DNA of 64,000 bases, taken from assembly GCA_036266155.1 (NCBI GenBank), contig DATANR010000134.1, positions 1 to 64,000 on the forward strand, in the 5' to 3' direction. Made by a program: the position numbers and the translations under genes. Below the pieces are notes generated by a model. It ran no database searches. It was not told the DNA's origin and saw only the letters and a list, made by a program, of their open reading frames with translations. The DNA is from SIAJ01 sp036266155. GTDB lineage: Bacteria > Planctomycetota > Planctomycetia > Gemmatales > Gemmataceae. Below, piece by piece: positions 27,381-37,551 of the stretch. Every line of letters begins with the position of its first letter. Within the stretch, counting starts at the first letter, position 1.

Positions 27381-27749
27381 TCAGCGCGGTGGCGTGGAAG
27401 GGGCCTTGGGCTCCGCTGACTTCGGCGGCAGCAGTGGTGCCAGCGATTTCGAGCCGCCAATGATCGTCTTCGGCGCGCTGGGCTTTGGCTCGTCCGCCTT
27501 GGGCGGCGGGACCGGAATCACGACGCCGGCCGACTTCGACGTGCTCAGCATGATCGAAGGATCGACCACGCTTGGATCGTGATAGGCCTCGGTACTGACC
27601 GGCGTTGGCTCGGGCGGCGTTTCTACCGTCGGCGGGTTAACCAGTACCGGCGTATCGAAAGCACCGGCGCGGAAAGCAATGAGCCCGCCGACCAACACGA
27701 CGGCACTCGTAATGGCCGCCACTTTAAGAAGCGCACTTGGCTGTTTCAT
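27381..27749 (-). CDS. Pro-rich single-pass membrane protein
   Basis: A 122-aa protein with one N-terminal hydrophobic helix (VAAITSAVVLVGGLIAF) followed by a Pro/Lys-rich tail, probably extracytoplasmic and disordered. It ends 10 bp before the hydroxylase gene on the same strand, so the two are likely cotranscribed. No family recognised. Confidence 0.55.
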   Translation of the reverse strand: MKQPSALLKVAAITSAVVLVGGLIAFRAGAFDTPVLVNPPTVETPPEPTPVSTEAYHDPSVVDPSIMLSTSKSAGVVIPVPPPKADEPKPSAPKTIIGGSKSLAPLLPPKSAEPKAPSTPPR

Positions 27750-27834
27750 GACGCAACCTCCATGCTGCGAGTGTAACCGAACGGCGACGTGTTGCGGGTA
27801 ACAAGTTGTAACGAGCGTGGCATATTGATGCGGG

Positions 27835-29817
27835 CTACTTCTTATCCGCCAGGCCCAGCTCCTTCGTCAAGTCCCCAATCAAACTCTCCAGATCGCGCGA
27901 CACTTTCTGATACGCCGCGAGCGCTTGCTTATCTTCATCCTCAACAGCCGCGTCAATCATGGCTTTGAGAGCGTCCAGATAGCGCTGGCCAACTTCAGGA
28001 GCCAGGAGGTGCATCTTGTGCAACGTGATGCGGTCGCCGACCGTCTTGAGCTTGTTCATCGCACGCCGGGCTTCCGGCAACGCGTCACGCAGGTCCGAGG
28101 GTTTCTCCAGCTTCGCCCAGGTTTCGTAAACGAACTTGCGGGCCGCGGCGTGCTCGGCGTCCTTGATCTCCCATTGCGCTTTCAGTTCGTTGAGACCGCG
28201 CGTGATCTCCATTTTGGCCAAGTCGGAATCGGCCAATGTGAGCGCTTCCTCGTATTTGGCAATCGCCACGTCGAAATCAAATTTCTTCATTGCTGCGTCG
28301 GCTTCGAGCAGGATGCCGTCGATCTTCTTGCGCACCGCCGCCGCGGCTGGGTCGTTCTCGATGCGAATCACGTCTTTCAATTTCACCAGATGCGTGCGGA
28401 ACTCTTTCGTCTTTTTCTCCAGCGTCCGAATCTCGCCTTCGCAACGGTCGAACAGGGCGGCAGGCGAGTCGGCCTTATAGCGCTCGAGGGCCTTCTCCAT
28501 GTCGGTCCGCAGCACGTCGGCTTCCTTCTCGAGCGAGTCGGCGGCGTTCTGGCCGTATTCGAGCGCCCTCGGCTTCTCCTTCTTTTCGAGCGTGGCGATC
28601 TCCTCGAAACAGCGTGCCTGGATTACGCGGGCGGAAAGGCAGCGATCGAACAGGTCGGCGGCGGCGGCCTGCACCGGGCTCGGCTCCGTAGTGGGGTCCA
28701 GTTTCACTTTGCGGACGGCGATTTGATCGGGATAAATCTCGACCGGCAAGCGCGCGACCGGTATTTCTCCGTTGCGAACCAGCACGAAGGCGATGTTCTT
28801 GAACGGCTCCGTCGAGGTGAAAACGCCATCCGCATAGCGCATATCTTCACGCTGGCGCGGCATCGTTGGATCGGGGTAATCGCTGACTCCGGCACGCGGC
28901 TGTAGCGTGTCGCCGCGATAGGTGGCGCCGGCCGCGTCGGTCAGTTGCAATTTGAGCGGCCCCTCGCCGGTGCCGAGCTTTACGCAGCGATAGCCGAGCG
29001 TGAAGCCGTCGCGCTGCGGCAGGCCCTTGAAGCGGTTGTACATCTTGCACACGCACATCCCGTTGCGCGGCTCGTCAATGACGTGGAGCAGCACGCCATC
29101 GATCCGTGTCCCCGTCATCGGCTGCGGAGCGGGAGGCGGTGCTTCCTTCTCGTTGGACTTGGCTTTCGCTTTCTTCGGCGCGACCGCCCGCCGACCTTCA
29201 CGCACTTGGATGACCGCGAAGACGTCGCCTTTCTTGATGAACCCGTTGAGCGGCCCGAGTTCACCCGCCTTGAGGACAACGCTTACCTGCGGACCAATCG
29301 GGTCAAACGTGCCGACGACGCCGAAGTCCTGCGCCACGGCCAGACCAGCCAAGCGGGCCACGAAGCTGCGGTCGCCATGCACCTGCTTGCGGACGAACGG
29401 CGAGCAGTAGCCGGTGCTGCCATCGTGTTGACGCGTGCGAATCTCGTATTTGTTGTCGGCGAAATCGATGAACACAAAATGCGTCTTCGGCCCGACCGCG
29501 GCCGTGACATTGTCGAGCGCTTCGAGCCCCTTCTCATCGACGAGTGTCCACAGCGGGTCGCGATTCTCCGGCGGCGTCGAATTGAGATCGACCCCCTCGA
29601 CCGCTCCTGTCGGTCCGAGCGCGGCTTGCAAGGCGCTGGTCACGCCCTTGAGAACTTCCGCGCGAAAGTGGCGCGTCAGCGTCGAGTGATCGCCCGTGCG
29701 GATGACGACGCGAAGCTGATACCCGCTCTTCGACGCGCCTTCAAGCGGGGCGGCATTGGTCGATGCGACAACGAACAAGATGCAGAAGGGCGCGAGCAAA
29801 TACCGCATGAGAAGCAT
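27835..29817 (-). CDS. Large exported protein with helical C-terminal half
   Basis: A 660-aa protein. The signal peptide is LLAPFCILFVVASTNA. The N-terminal half is mixed alpha/beta (VVIRTGDHSTLTRHFRAEV, THFVFIDFADNKYEIRTR) with a Lys/Pro-rich insertion near 220. The C-terminal half (about 380-660) is mostly charged helices with TPR-like periodicity (FDFDVAIAKYEEALTLADS). A similar layout is common in planctomycete proteins of unknown role. The start is the ATG at 29817 (or 29808); the longer frame from 29856 begins inside palindrome copy C and its first residues (EFLRIQLQ) are encoded by the repeat. Confidence 0.7.
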   Translation of the reverse strand: MLLMRYLLAPFCILFVVASTNAAPLEGASKSGYQLRVVIRTGDHSTLTRHFRAEVLKGVTSALQAALGPTGAVEGVDLNSTPPENRDPLWTLVDEKGLEALDNVTAAVGPKTHFVFIDFADNKYEIRTRQHDGSTGYCSPFVRKQVHGDRSFVARLAGLAVAQDFGVVGTFDPIGPQVSVVLKAGELGPLNGFIKKGDVFAVIQVREGRRAVAPKKAKAKSNEKEAPPPAPQPMTGTRIDGVLLHVIDEPRNGMCVCKMYNRFKGLPQRDGFTLGYRCVKLGTGEGPLKLQLTDAAGATYRGDTLQPRAGVSDYPDPTMPRQREDMRYADGVFTSTEPFKNIAFVLVRNGEIPVARLPVEIYPDQIAVRKVKLDPTTEPSPVQAAAADLFDRCLSARVIQARCFEEIATLEKKEKPRALEYGQNAADSLEKEADVLRTDMEKALERYKADSPAALFDRCEGEIRTLEKKTKEFRTHLVKLKDVIRIENDPAAAAVRKKIDGILLEADAAMKKFDFDVAIAKYEEALTLADSDLAKMEITRGLNELKAQWEIKDAEHAAARKFVYETWAKLEKPSDLRDALPEARRAMNKLKTVGDRITLHKMHLLAPEVGQRYLDALKAMIDAAVEDEDKQALAAYQKVSRDLESLIGDLTKELGLADKK

Positions 29818-29828
29818 CCGTGAGCGTT

Positions 29829-29897
29829 GTAGCTGAATTCGTAAGAATTCAGTCAACGCGATGGCCCGATTTTTTGAATTCTCACGAATTCAGCTGC
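29829..29897. repeat. GAATTC palindromic element, copy C
   Basis: Arms 29829-29852 and 29874-29897 pair over 24 bp with three mismatches around a 21-nt loop. It fills most of the gap between the S1/P1 nuclease gene (stop 29918) and the exported protein gene (start 29817), both on the minus strand. Confidence 0.85.
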
Positions 29898-29917
29898 GAA
29901 ACGCAATCCGAGACCGG

Positions 29918-30937
29918 TCACTTCCCCAAAACGATCTTGAGCCGGTCCGCCAGACGCCGGCCGGCCATGATGACGCGCACTTCGGCGGTGGCCTTCGCGA
30001 GTGCCGCGTATTTCTCACCGACTTCGGGCGCAAAGTCCGGCACGGGCTGGTTGAAGCGCACTTCGACGGCTTCCAACAAGCCCGAACCGTCCGCTTTGCG
30101 ATAGGCGACGCTCTTCGCCAATTCAAAACTCTCCTCCGACCAGCTTGCAAACGTTTTGTTCTTGGTGAGCTTATCCTTGTCCGCGTCGGTCAATTCGCGG
30201 CCGCGCAACCCGGTGGCGACTTCAACCGCCATCTTGTGGATGCGCGCCTGCCGATCGCCGGAGTCGTCCGCGTACTTCGGGTCGGAGCCGAGTAGATCGT
30301 CCCAGTAGGCGTGGAGCTTAAAGCCACGGCCGTCGACTTTGATGGCGAACTTGTTGCCGCCCTGGTCGCCGTCTTTGAAGGCGGGGGCGCTCGAGAAATA
30401 CGCGACCGCGTGCATCGGCTGATGAATGTCGCCGATGAGGTGGAAGATCCAGCAGATCGCGACGGCCTTGTCTTCGATCGCAATGTTTCGGGCATGCAGT
30501 TCGTTGCAGCGTTGCTTGAGTGCGGCCACGATGTTCATGATGTCGGGGTTGACGAGCGTCTTGCCAGCGAGCGCTTCGGCGTCCTTCGGATCGATGAAGG
30601 GGATGTTGATGTAATGATCTTCGGCGCGATGAAACTTGGTGACCGCGGGACCGCGCGGGTCTTTGTCGCGTGGCCGCACCCAGTCCGACCAGATGGCCGA
30701 ACGCAGGATCACCCACTCGGCCTCCTCGATGCCATCGGGCCGACCGGCGGCCAGGAACATCTCAAAATGCGGATGGTGCTTGAGGATGTCGTAGATCTTC
30801 CGCTTGTCGCCGTCGCTGAGCTGGTCGTAGGCGAGCTTGGCGACCGCGAGATGCCCGACGCTGTTCCAGGCGGCGGCCCGGCCGGGCGACAGGCCCAACA
30901 TCAAGCCAGCAACGATGAACATGATGACGCGCGACAT
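29918..30937 (-). CDS. S1/P1-type nuclease
   Basis: A 339-aa exported nuclease that would cut single-stranded nucleic acid with three zinc ions. The signal peptide ends at RAAA, so the mature protein starts with the family's Trp (WNSVGHLAVAKLA; Trp and His are zinc ligands). Further ligands are in WSDWVR, HYINIPF, the signature HLIGDIHQPMHAV, and DGDQGGNKF with LHAYWDDLL. All expected zinc-binding residues appear present. An extra C-terminal helical region extends beyond the core. It is divergent from the 31021 gene with an 83-bp gap. Confidence 0.92.
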   Translation of the reverse strand: MSRVIMFIVAGLMLGLSPGRAAAWNSVGHLAVAKLAYDQLSDGDKRKIYDILKHHPHFEMFLAAGRPDGIEEAEWVILRSAIWSDWVRPRDKDPRGPAVTKFHRAEDHYINIPFIDPKDAEALAGKTLVNPDIMNIVAALKQRCNELHARNIAIEDKAVAICWIFHLIGDIHQPMHAVAYFSSAPAFKDGDQGGNKFAIKVDGRGFKLHAYWDDLLGSDPKYADDSGDRQARIHKMAVEVATGLRGRELTDADKDKLTKNKTFASWSEESFELAKSVAYRKADGSGLLEAVEVRFNQPVPDFAPEVGEKYAALAKATAEVRVIMAGRRLADRLKIVLGK

Positions 30938-31020
30938 GGAAGGCTCCCGTGGATGTTGGTTACGGTATGGGCTCTCCCGGAAACGGATCGTGAATTTCGA
31001 GCGAAGACGCGTCCGCTAGA

Positions 31021-33810
31021 ATGGACACGGTCAACCTGGGACTCATCGCCGTGCCCGTTCGTGTGCCCTTTCATCTGCGTCGTCGTGCCGAGCCGGCGCC
31101 GGCCGTCGCGCTGTTGCTGCTGAGCGACAATCCGGCGGCGCTGCTCGCGGCCTGCGCGCGTCTCACCGATCCGCTCGTCTGTCCGGTGGCGAACGGTTTC
31201 ATCCTGGTCGCCGACTCGATTCCCGAGGTTGTGCCGGCCACGATCCGATTGCGTCGATTGTCGGAGAACTGCCTGTTGCCCACGGACGCGGATTTGGTGC
31301 CCGCGTTGCGGCCGGCGGAGGCGGTTGATCTGACGGCGAAGAACGGCCTCGTGTTTCTGCCAAATCGCGAACCGCTGTTGTTCGACGCGACGAGCCCGCT
31401 CAAACCGGCTGCGTTCCTGGCCGTTCGCAAGCCGCGTCGCGACGACTGGGAGCCATTCCCCGTCGGCAATCCGCCCGCTGATCGACTGACGGCCCTCGTC
31501 CGCGAGATCACGATCCCGCCGGACGAGATGCTCGAAGCCGACGGCCCAGCGATCGGCACCGACGACGCCCGGCCGCCGCAAGTCGGTCCCGGCCGGCGGG
31601 TGGCGGGACACGTGTCCGCGGGTCTCGGCAAGGGGCTCGGCGCTCTCGGCAGAGCGCTCGGCAGTTCGAAGCTCGCGAGGCTCGGCGGCAAACTTGCGGG
31701 CCTTGGTGCGGCGCTGGCCCCCCGCATTACCGAAGGCCTGCTCGGCAAGCAGGAGGCTGCCCTTCAACAATTGCTCAAGAAGTTCCGCAGCGGCGCGACG
31801 GATGATGCTTTGCGAAAGGCAATCCCCATCGGCGGCGATCCCGGCCGCGGCGGCGGCGTCTACGGCTCGGACCGGCTACCGACGAACAATTGGAAATGGT
31901 CCTTTGGCAGCCTCTTTGGCTCCGGTGGCAGCAGTGGTCGCGGTGCGCCCATCTGGGCCGGTGGCAAGCCGGATACGTGGCGTGACCTCGTCGCCGAATA
32001 TCGCCGGGCGGCCCAGCAGGCGGCCGACCGCGGCGACTTCCGCCGTGCCGCGCTGATTTACGCCAAGCTGCTCAACGACTATCGTGCAGCGGGCGAAGTG
32101 CTCACACGCGGCGGTTTGCATCGCGAGGCGGGGATCATATTCCGTGACAAGGTGAAGCAGTTCGATCGTGCCGCCCGCGAATTCGATCTGGCCGGCGAAC
32201 ACGATGAGGCACTGCGGCTCTATCGCGAGGCGATGCTGTTTATCGATGCCGGCGACCTGCTGCGGCGCCTCGGTGACGATGACGCGGCGTTCGCCGAGTA
32301 CCACAAGGCCGCCGAGCGGGCGATCGAACTGCGGAACGATTGGGCCGAAGCCGGCGACTTGATTATGAAGAAGACCGGCCGCGCCGACCTTGCTGTCCCG
32401 TATTTCGACCGCGGTTGGGTCGGGCGAACCGAGTCGACCGCGCTATCGCAAAACTCCGTCGTGTGCGCGACGCGTCTCCTCGAAATCCTCGCCCTCGCCG
32501 AGGAGCGCGAACCATTTTGGAAACTTCTCAGTGAAGCCGAAGAGTGGCTGCAACAGCCGGGCTGGGTTACCGATGCGGGACGTTTCTTCAATGCGGTGTC
32601 GGAATGTGCCCGCCTGCCGCACCTGACGAACGACCGCGGTGAGCTGCGCGATCGCGCCCGCCTCGGCCTCGCGCTGAAAGTTCGCCAGCACGCTGAAGCG
32701 GAATGCACGCTCGGCACCATCGTGTCAGACCTACTTTCCGCATCCGGCCACTGGTCGCCGAGCGTCGTTTCGGATGCGCACTTCGCGTTACATGCGTCGA
32801 CGAAGAAGCGGCCAAAAGACAACCGCCCGATCGATCGGTCGCTGACGGCGACGCGCCTCCACGTGGGCGAAGTGCGGGCAATTGTTCAAGCTTTTGTCAG
32901 CGGCGACCTATTTGTCGGCTTCCGTGACGGGACAACGATCTGGTTGGCGCCGCAAACGAACCAAGTACGCACCATTCGCGGACCGTGCGCGGAACCAGTC
33001 TATGCGCTGGCCACGGATTCACACGGACTGTGGCTCGTGGACTTGCGCTCCACCGCCATGCAGGACAACACGGTATTGGGATTCGTTCTGGAGCAGCGCG
33101 TCCGGCGCGACAATGGCTTTCAACTGCAGGCGCGGGCCGACCTTCCCATCTCCCCCGAGGTCGTGCAAACGCTCTTGCCCGAAATCGACATGAAATCCGC
33201 CGGGATGGAACTCGGCGTGAGCACGGTCAACGGCCTCGTCGAATACAGTGTGCCCGGCTTGATTCCGCATCCGTCATTGGTCGGCGGCACGGTCCACGCC
33301 ACCATGCATCTGAAATTGCGCATTCCGTATTACGGCGAATCATTCCTCTTGATCTTCCAAGGCGGCGGCATCTCCTGGGGCGGAGCGAAAGCGTTCATCG
33401 GCTGGATGCCCGAGCGCCCGCCGGATCACGGCGTGTTCTGTCCACCGATCGCCTGGCTGGTCACGTCGGCTGCCCAAGTCGAACTGGCCGGGTTGTTCGA
33501 CAAGGCCACACTTTACTGGACCGAAGTGGGGCGGTATCCGGACCAACTCATGACGCGGACGATCCCCTTCATCGCGCCTGGAGGCTTCCGGGCCGTGGCG
33601 ATCTGGCGGCCGGGCCAGGTGGTCGGCGTGACCGCCGCGAACCGCGTCCTCTGGCTACGTGCCCGCGGCAACCGTTTCGAGGAATGGGCACCGTCCACCG
33701 ATTTGAACGTGCCCGTCCACGCCGCCGGCATCTTTCCGAGCCGCAAGACGAACGAAATGCTCGTCGTCATGGAAGACGGGAGCTTGGTGCGGGTCGCTGT
33801 GCCGGGGTGA
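31021..33810 (+). CDS. TPR and beta-propeller-like protein (possible bpX-type)
   Basis: A 929-aa soluble protein. Residues 1-170 form a mixed domain (VRVPFHLRRR, PVANGFILVADSIPEVVP). A Gly/Ala/Leu-rich linker follows (LGKGLGALGRALGS), then TPR-like repeats at about 320-440 (AAQQAADRGDFRRAALIYAK, YREAMLFIDAGDLLRRLGD). The C-terminal third is beta-rich, with short WLAP, VYALATD and WLRARG strands like propeller blades. The order resembles the bpX proteins of the MoxR-vWA-beta-propeller ternary systems, but no MoxR ATPase or vWA gene lies beside it, so that assignment is tentative. It may mediate protein-protein contacts. Confidence 0.55.
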   Translation: MDTVNLGLIAVPVRVPFHLRRRAEPAPAVALLLLSDNPAALLAACARLTDPLVCPVANGFILVADSIPEVVPATIRLRRLSENCLLPTDADLVPALRPAEAVDLTAKNGLVFLPNREPLLFDATSPLKPAAFLAVRKPRRDDWEPFPVGNPPADRLTALVREITIPPDEMLEADGPAIGTDDARPPQVGPGRRVAGHVSAGLGKGLGALGRALGSSKLARLGGKLAGLGAALAPRITEGLLGKQEAALQQLLKKFRSGATDDALRKAIPIGGDPGRGGGVYGSDRLPTNNWKWSFGSLFGSGGSSGRGAPIWAGGKPDTWRDLVAEYRRAAQQAADRGDFRRAALIYAKLLNDYRAAGEVLTRGGLHREAGIIFRDKVKQFDRAAREFDLAGEHDEALRLYREAMLFIDAGDLLRRLGDDDAAFAEYHKAAERAIELRNDWAEAGDLIMKKTGRADLAVPYFDRGWVGRTESTALSQNSVVCATRLLEILALAEEREPFWKLLSEAEEWLQQPGWVTDAGRFFNAVSECARLPHLTNDRGELRDRARLGLALKVRQHAEAECTLGTIVSDLLSASGHWSPSVVSDAHFALHASTKKRPKDNRPIDRSLTATRLHVGEVRAIVQAFVSGDLFVGFRDGTTIWLAPQTNQVRTIRGPCAEPVYALATDSHGLWLVDLRSTAMQDNTVLGFVLEQRVRRDNGFQLQARADLPISPEVVQTLLPEIDMKSAGMELGVSTVNGLVEYSVPGLIPHPSLVGGTVHATMHLKLRIPYYGESFLLIFQGGGISWGGAKAFIGWMPERPPDHGVFCPPIAWLVTSAAQVELAGLFDKATLYWTEVGRYPDQLMTRTIPFIAPGGFRAVAIWRPGQVVGVTAANRVLWLRARGNRFEEWAPSTDLNVPVHAAGIFPSRKTNEMLVVMEDGSLVRVAVPG

Positions 33811-34119
33811 CTTGGTATTCGACCTTTTAGAAAAACAACGCGCCAAGGCGGCCTCAGATGGCGACGGTTCAGCTTAACCAGCGGTTGTACGCCTGAAGAA
33901 ACCAATTGGCTCCGATAGGGACATGTCGCTTCTAAGCCAGTCGATGGACCAGATTTCAGAAGTCAAATCGCCGCAATCCCGATCGTTTGTCCAAGGCGGT
34001 GTCGCGATTGATGAACACTTCTTGGACTTGCGGCGATTGTCGCGACCTGCTACCCGCCATGTCAAGGGGTAGCTTCAGGTATCTTGCATTCTCCGTTTGA
34101 CAGTTACAAAACCGATCGC
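33811..34119. other. 309-bp gap, no gene recognised
   Basis: The gap lies between the convergent 929-aa protein gene and the DUF4347 surface-protein gene. Short frames exist but none resembles a family or has a ribosome-binding site. No long palindrome like those in other gaps was seen. Confidence 0.5.
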
Positions 34120-37100
34120 TTACGCTCCGCTCCCCGCCACGTACATCCCCTTGTCGAATAGCTCGCCGAAAGGCCACAGCGGGTCCGTGCCGACTGTCAG
34201 GTCGATTTCCTGGTAAGTCACGCCGTCGTAGGCACGGATCGCACCGGTGCCGCCCGTGATGCCGCCGGGGGCCACGATGATGTCGGCCTGGCCGTCGCCG
34301 TTCACGTCGCCGGTCGCAACGCGGACGCCGCCCGTCAGCGCCGCGTCCAGCGCCGTGAATGACTTCAGCACGGAGCCGTCGAGGCCATTGATCACTGTCA
34401 CCGTCGAAGCACCCTTGCCGGCGCCGACGATGAGGTCTGCCTTGCCATCGCCATTCAGATCGGCGGCCGTGATGTAGGCCCCGCTGGTCAACGTGCCGAG
34501 CGGCGCCAACTTGCCGTTGCCCAGGATGCCCGGCAGGCCGAGCACTTTCTTGTTGACCGCGAGTTCCTTGCCACTGAAGACGCGAGCGCGAACGGCGGTG
34601 CCGGCGCCGGTCGTGGCGATGATGTCCGAATAGCCGTCACCATCGACGTCGCCGGCCGCGACGCGGACGCCGCCCTTGAACGTCGCCGCGAAGGGCGTCA
34701 TCGTCCCGAGCAGATGGCCGTCGACGCCGCTGAATACGTTCACGGTTGGCGCCAGCTTGCTGTTCGGACCGGTGATGATGTCGGCATGGCCATCCTTGTC
34801 GACGTCGCCGACGGCCACGAAGACTCCGCCCAAGAAATTGCTGGCATAAGCAAGAATGCTGCCGGCCGTGCCGCCGACCGGAAGGCCGGTCTTGCCGTCG
34901 AAGACCTTGACCTCGGGGCTAAAGCCGGCGCCGGGAGCGGTCACGATGTCCGGCGTGCCGTCGCCGGTCACGTCGCCGGTCGAGACGCGCACGCCGCCGA
35001 GGAAGCCCGCCGGATACGCGAGGAAATCGTTGATGAGCGTCTCGCCCTGGTACACCTTGACGCGCGGCTGCGTGCCGGCATCGGCACCGACGATCAGGGT
35101 CGCGCTGCCCGGCGCCGAGGCCGGCGCGTTCTGAATGAACAGCGTTGCCGTCGCCGGGTTGCCTAAGACGGCACCGCCCGTCGGGCCGGAGAGCGTGAGG
35201 ATCACGGTCTCCGTCGATTCGGGATCAATCGTATCGGCGAGGATCGGGACATCGAACGACTTCACTGTCTCGCCAACGCCGAAATGTAAGACACCCGCGG
35301 TGAAGGTGTAATCCGCCCCGGCCGCCGCGGTGCCGTTGCTGGTCGTGTACGCCACGTCCGCCGCCCCGCTGGCGCCGCCAACACGGGTCACGTAGATAGT
35401 CGCTGTGCCGGCATTCTCAAACGTGCTGTACGACCCCGCGCTGAACTGAAGCTTGCCGGCCGTGTCGTCGTCGAGAATCGTGCCGACGCCGGTGCCGCGA
35501 TTGATGACACCGGTGCTCGCGCCGGAGAGATTCAAATAGAACTGCTCGTCGGCCTCCGGCGTGCTATCCGTCGTGATCGGCACGCTGACCGGCTTGCTCG
35601 TCTCGCCTGGATTGAAGGTCACCACGCCGGCGGTGGACGTGAAGTCCGTGCCGTCGGCCGTCGCAACCTGTGTCGAATAGTTTACGGTGACCGTGCTGCC
35701 CGACGTTTGCGACATCGACACGTTGAAGACGGCATTGTTCGTGCCGCCGGTGCCCTCGACGACGGTTACATCGCTCACTGACAAACCAGTGCCTGGGGCC
35801 TTGATCTGCAGATCGTATGAGGCCATCGCGGGCCGATTCCAGACCTGGTTGAACACTTGCACGTAGTAGGTGCCAGCCGCTCGGCCGGTCAATTGAATTT
35901 GATCGCCGCCGCCGTTTGCTGATCCCGTGAGGTACGTTCCCGCGGAGTCGTACAAATAGATGCCGAGGTCGGCGTAGCTGGGCGGAAAGTCAACGCTCAC
36001 GAAATCCTGAGCGGTGCCGGTCGCAGTCGTCGTGAACTTGAACCAATCGTTATTTGTCGGGTCGTCGAGAACCAGGCCAATCAACGAACGCGAGCCGGCC
36101 ACGGTACCTAGATCGGCAGGACTCCCGCCGTCGACTTGAGCGCGCGTGTCGTTCGGCTCATAGGCATCGTCGCCGGTGTCGTTCGGCGCGAAGATTTGGA
36201 GGTCGTAGGAGTGCATCCCCGGTCGCGCCGTAACTTGGTTGAACACCTGCACGTAGTAGGTCCCCGCCTTGAGGCCATCGAGACCGAGTGAATCGCCACC
36301 GCCGTTGGCCGACCCGAACAGATAGGTGCCGCTCGAATCATATAAGTAGATGCCGATGTCCGCATAACTCGGCGGGAAGTCGACACTGACGAAATTGTTG
36401 AGCCGGCCTGTCCCGGCGATGGTGAACTTGAACCAGTCGTTATTGGCGGCATCGTCCAAAACCAAACCAGTCAGAGTGCGCGAGCCCGTCACCACGCCCA
36501 GGTCGGACGGATTGCCGGGAATGTCCACCTGGGCGCGCGTGTTGTTGGGCTCGTAAGCGTCGTCCCCGGTGTCCGGCGGAGCGGCAATGAGCAGATCGTA
36601 GAGCGTGCCGAGACTGGCGGCGTTCTGCGGGAAGACTTCAACGTAATAGCTGCCCGCCTTGAGTCCATCAAGGCTCAACCCGTCGCCCCCGCCGTTGGCC
36701 GACCCGAACAGATAGTTGCTGCCTGAGTCGTAGAGGTACAAGCCGACATCCGGATCGACGTCCGGGAACTCCACACTGACATAGTCCCCGAGCCGACCCG
36801 TTCCCAACAGGGTGAATCGATAGAAATCCGCCTGGTCTTCCATCGCCGCCTGGACCAGTTTGTTCCCGGTCACCGGGCCGAGATTGGGCGACAGGGCCAC
36901 GCCCTCGGGCCGGCTAGCGGTCACCGCGATCGTGTCGTTCTCTTCGTAGCCGTCTTCGCCCAGGTTCAGCGTCTTGATCTTCTTGAGCAGGTCGGTGCGG
37001 AACACCGCCGGCCGCGGCCGACGGAACGTGTAATACTCCCACACAAAGTCGCCACCGCGGCCGACGGGGTCGTCGCTGGCATAGACGGCGGCGCCGGTGC

Positions 37101-37551
37101 GATCGGCGAGTGCATTAACGAACGCCTTGCCATCGGCGCCGGACGCGACGTTGCACGCGTACAAATCAATCCGCGACTTCGGATCGAGCAGGCCCTTGAG
37201 CTTCGTCCACGTCGCGGAGTCGCTCGCGACGTCGAGGGTATTAATCGTGTCGGCCCCACCGAGGATGATGCTGCCCTCTTGGCCGTGGGCCATCAACGCA
37301 AGCTGGCCGATCGGCGCTCCTTGATGTGTCGCCGATACTCCGGCCAGCGTGTTGACGAGGCCGTCGAGCGTGCTCGTCCCCGCATTGAACGTCACGGGAA
37401 TGACATTCTTGGGGACGGCCGCCAGCACCTGATCGATCGGGCCGACGGCATCGCTAATCAAAGCGACACGCAATGGGTGAACGACCGCGGGTTGGACGCG
37501 GTCTTCGAGCGATTGCACTTTCAGGCGCAAGCACGGAGTCTTACGAGCCAT
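34120..37551 (-). CDS. Surface protein: DUF4347, three PPC, Calx-beta and FG-GAP repeats
   Basis: A 1143-aa protein. It opens with CLRLKVQSLEDRVQPAVV, a planctomycete export-type N-terminus. Residues about 27-170 match DUF4347 (MAHGQEGSIILGGA, IDLYACNVASGADGKAFV). Three PPC-like units follow (each with EENDT/EPNNT/EPNDT, then VSVEFPDVDPDVGLYLYDS-type strands). Two Calx-beta domains follow (TVNYSTQVATADGTDFTST and VAYTTSNGTAAAGADYTFT). The C-terminus carries at least five FG-GAP/VCBS-like repeats with calcium-binding loops (GDVTGDGTPDIV, GDVDKDGHADII, ADLNGDGKADLI). Probably a calcium-dependent, surface-exposed adhesin or matrix protein. ATG 37551 is chosen to start at the export motif. Confidence 0.85.
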   Translation of the reverse strand: MARKTPCLRLKVQSLEDRVQPAVVHPLRVALISDAVGPIDQVLAAVPKNVIPVTFNAGTSTLDGLVNTLAGVSATHQGAPIGQLALMAHGQEGSIILGGADTINTLDVASDSATWTKLKGLLDPKSRIDLYACNVASGADGKAFVNALADRTGAAVYASDDPVGRGGDFVWEYYTFRRPRPAVFRTDLLKKIKTLNLGEDGYEENDTIAVTASRPEGVALSPNLGPVTGNKLVQAAMEDQADFYRFTLLGTGRLGDYVSVEFPDVDPDVGLYLYDSGSNYLFGSANGGGDGLSLDGLKAGSYYVEVFPQNAASLGTLYDLLIAAPPDTGDDAYEPNNTRAQVDIPGNPSDLGVVTGSRTLTGLVLDDAANNDWFKFTIAGTGRLNNFVSVDFPPSYADIGIYLYDSSGTYLFGSANGGGDSLGLDGLKAGTYYVQVFNQVTARPGMHSYDLQIFAPNDTGDDAYEPNDTRAQVDGGSPADLGTVAGSRSLIGLVLDDPTNNDWFKFTTTATGTAQDFVSVDFPPSYADLGIYLYDSAGTYLTGSANGGGDQIQLTGRAAGTYYVQVFNQVWNRPAMASYDLQIKAPGTGLSVSDVTVVEGTGGTNNAVFNVSMSQTSGSTVTVNYSTQVATADGTDFTSTAGVVTFNPGETSKPVSVPITTDSTPEADEQFYLNLSGASTGVINRGTGVGTILDDDTAGKLQFSAGSYSTFENAGTATIYVTRVGGASGAADVAYTTSNGTAAAGADYTFTAGVLHFGVGETVKSFDVPILADTIDPESTETVILTLSGPTGGAVLGNPATATLFIQNAPASAPGSATLIVGADAGTQPRVKVYQGETLINDFLAYPAGFLGGVRVSTGDVTGDGTPDIVTAPGAGFSPEVKVFDGKTGLPVGGTAGSILAYASNFLGGVFVAVGDVDKDGHADIITGPNSKLAPTVNVFSGVDGHLLGTMTPFAATFKGGVRVAAGDVDGDGYSDIIATTGAGTAVRARVFSGKELAVNKKVLGLPGILGNGKLAPLGTLTSGAYITAADLNGDGKADLIVGAGKGASTVTVINGLDGSVLKSFTALDAALTGGVRVATGDVNGDGQADIIVAPGGITGGTGAIRAYDGVTYQEIDLTVGTDPLWPFGELFDKGMYVAGSGA

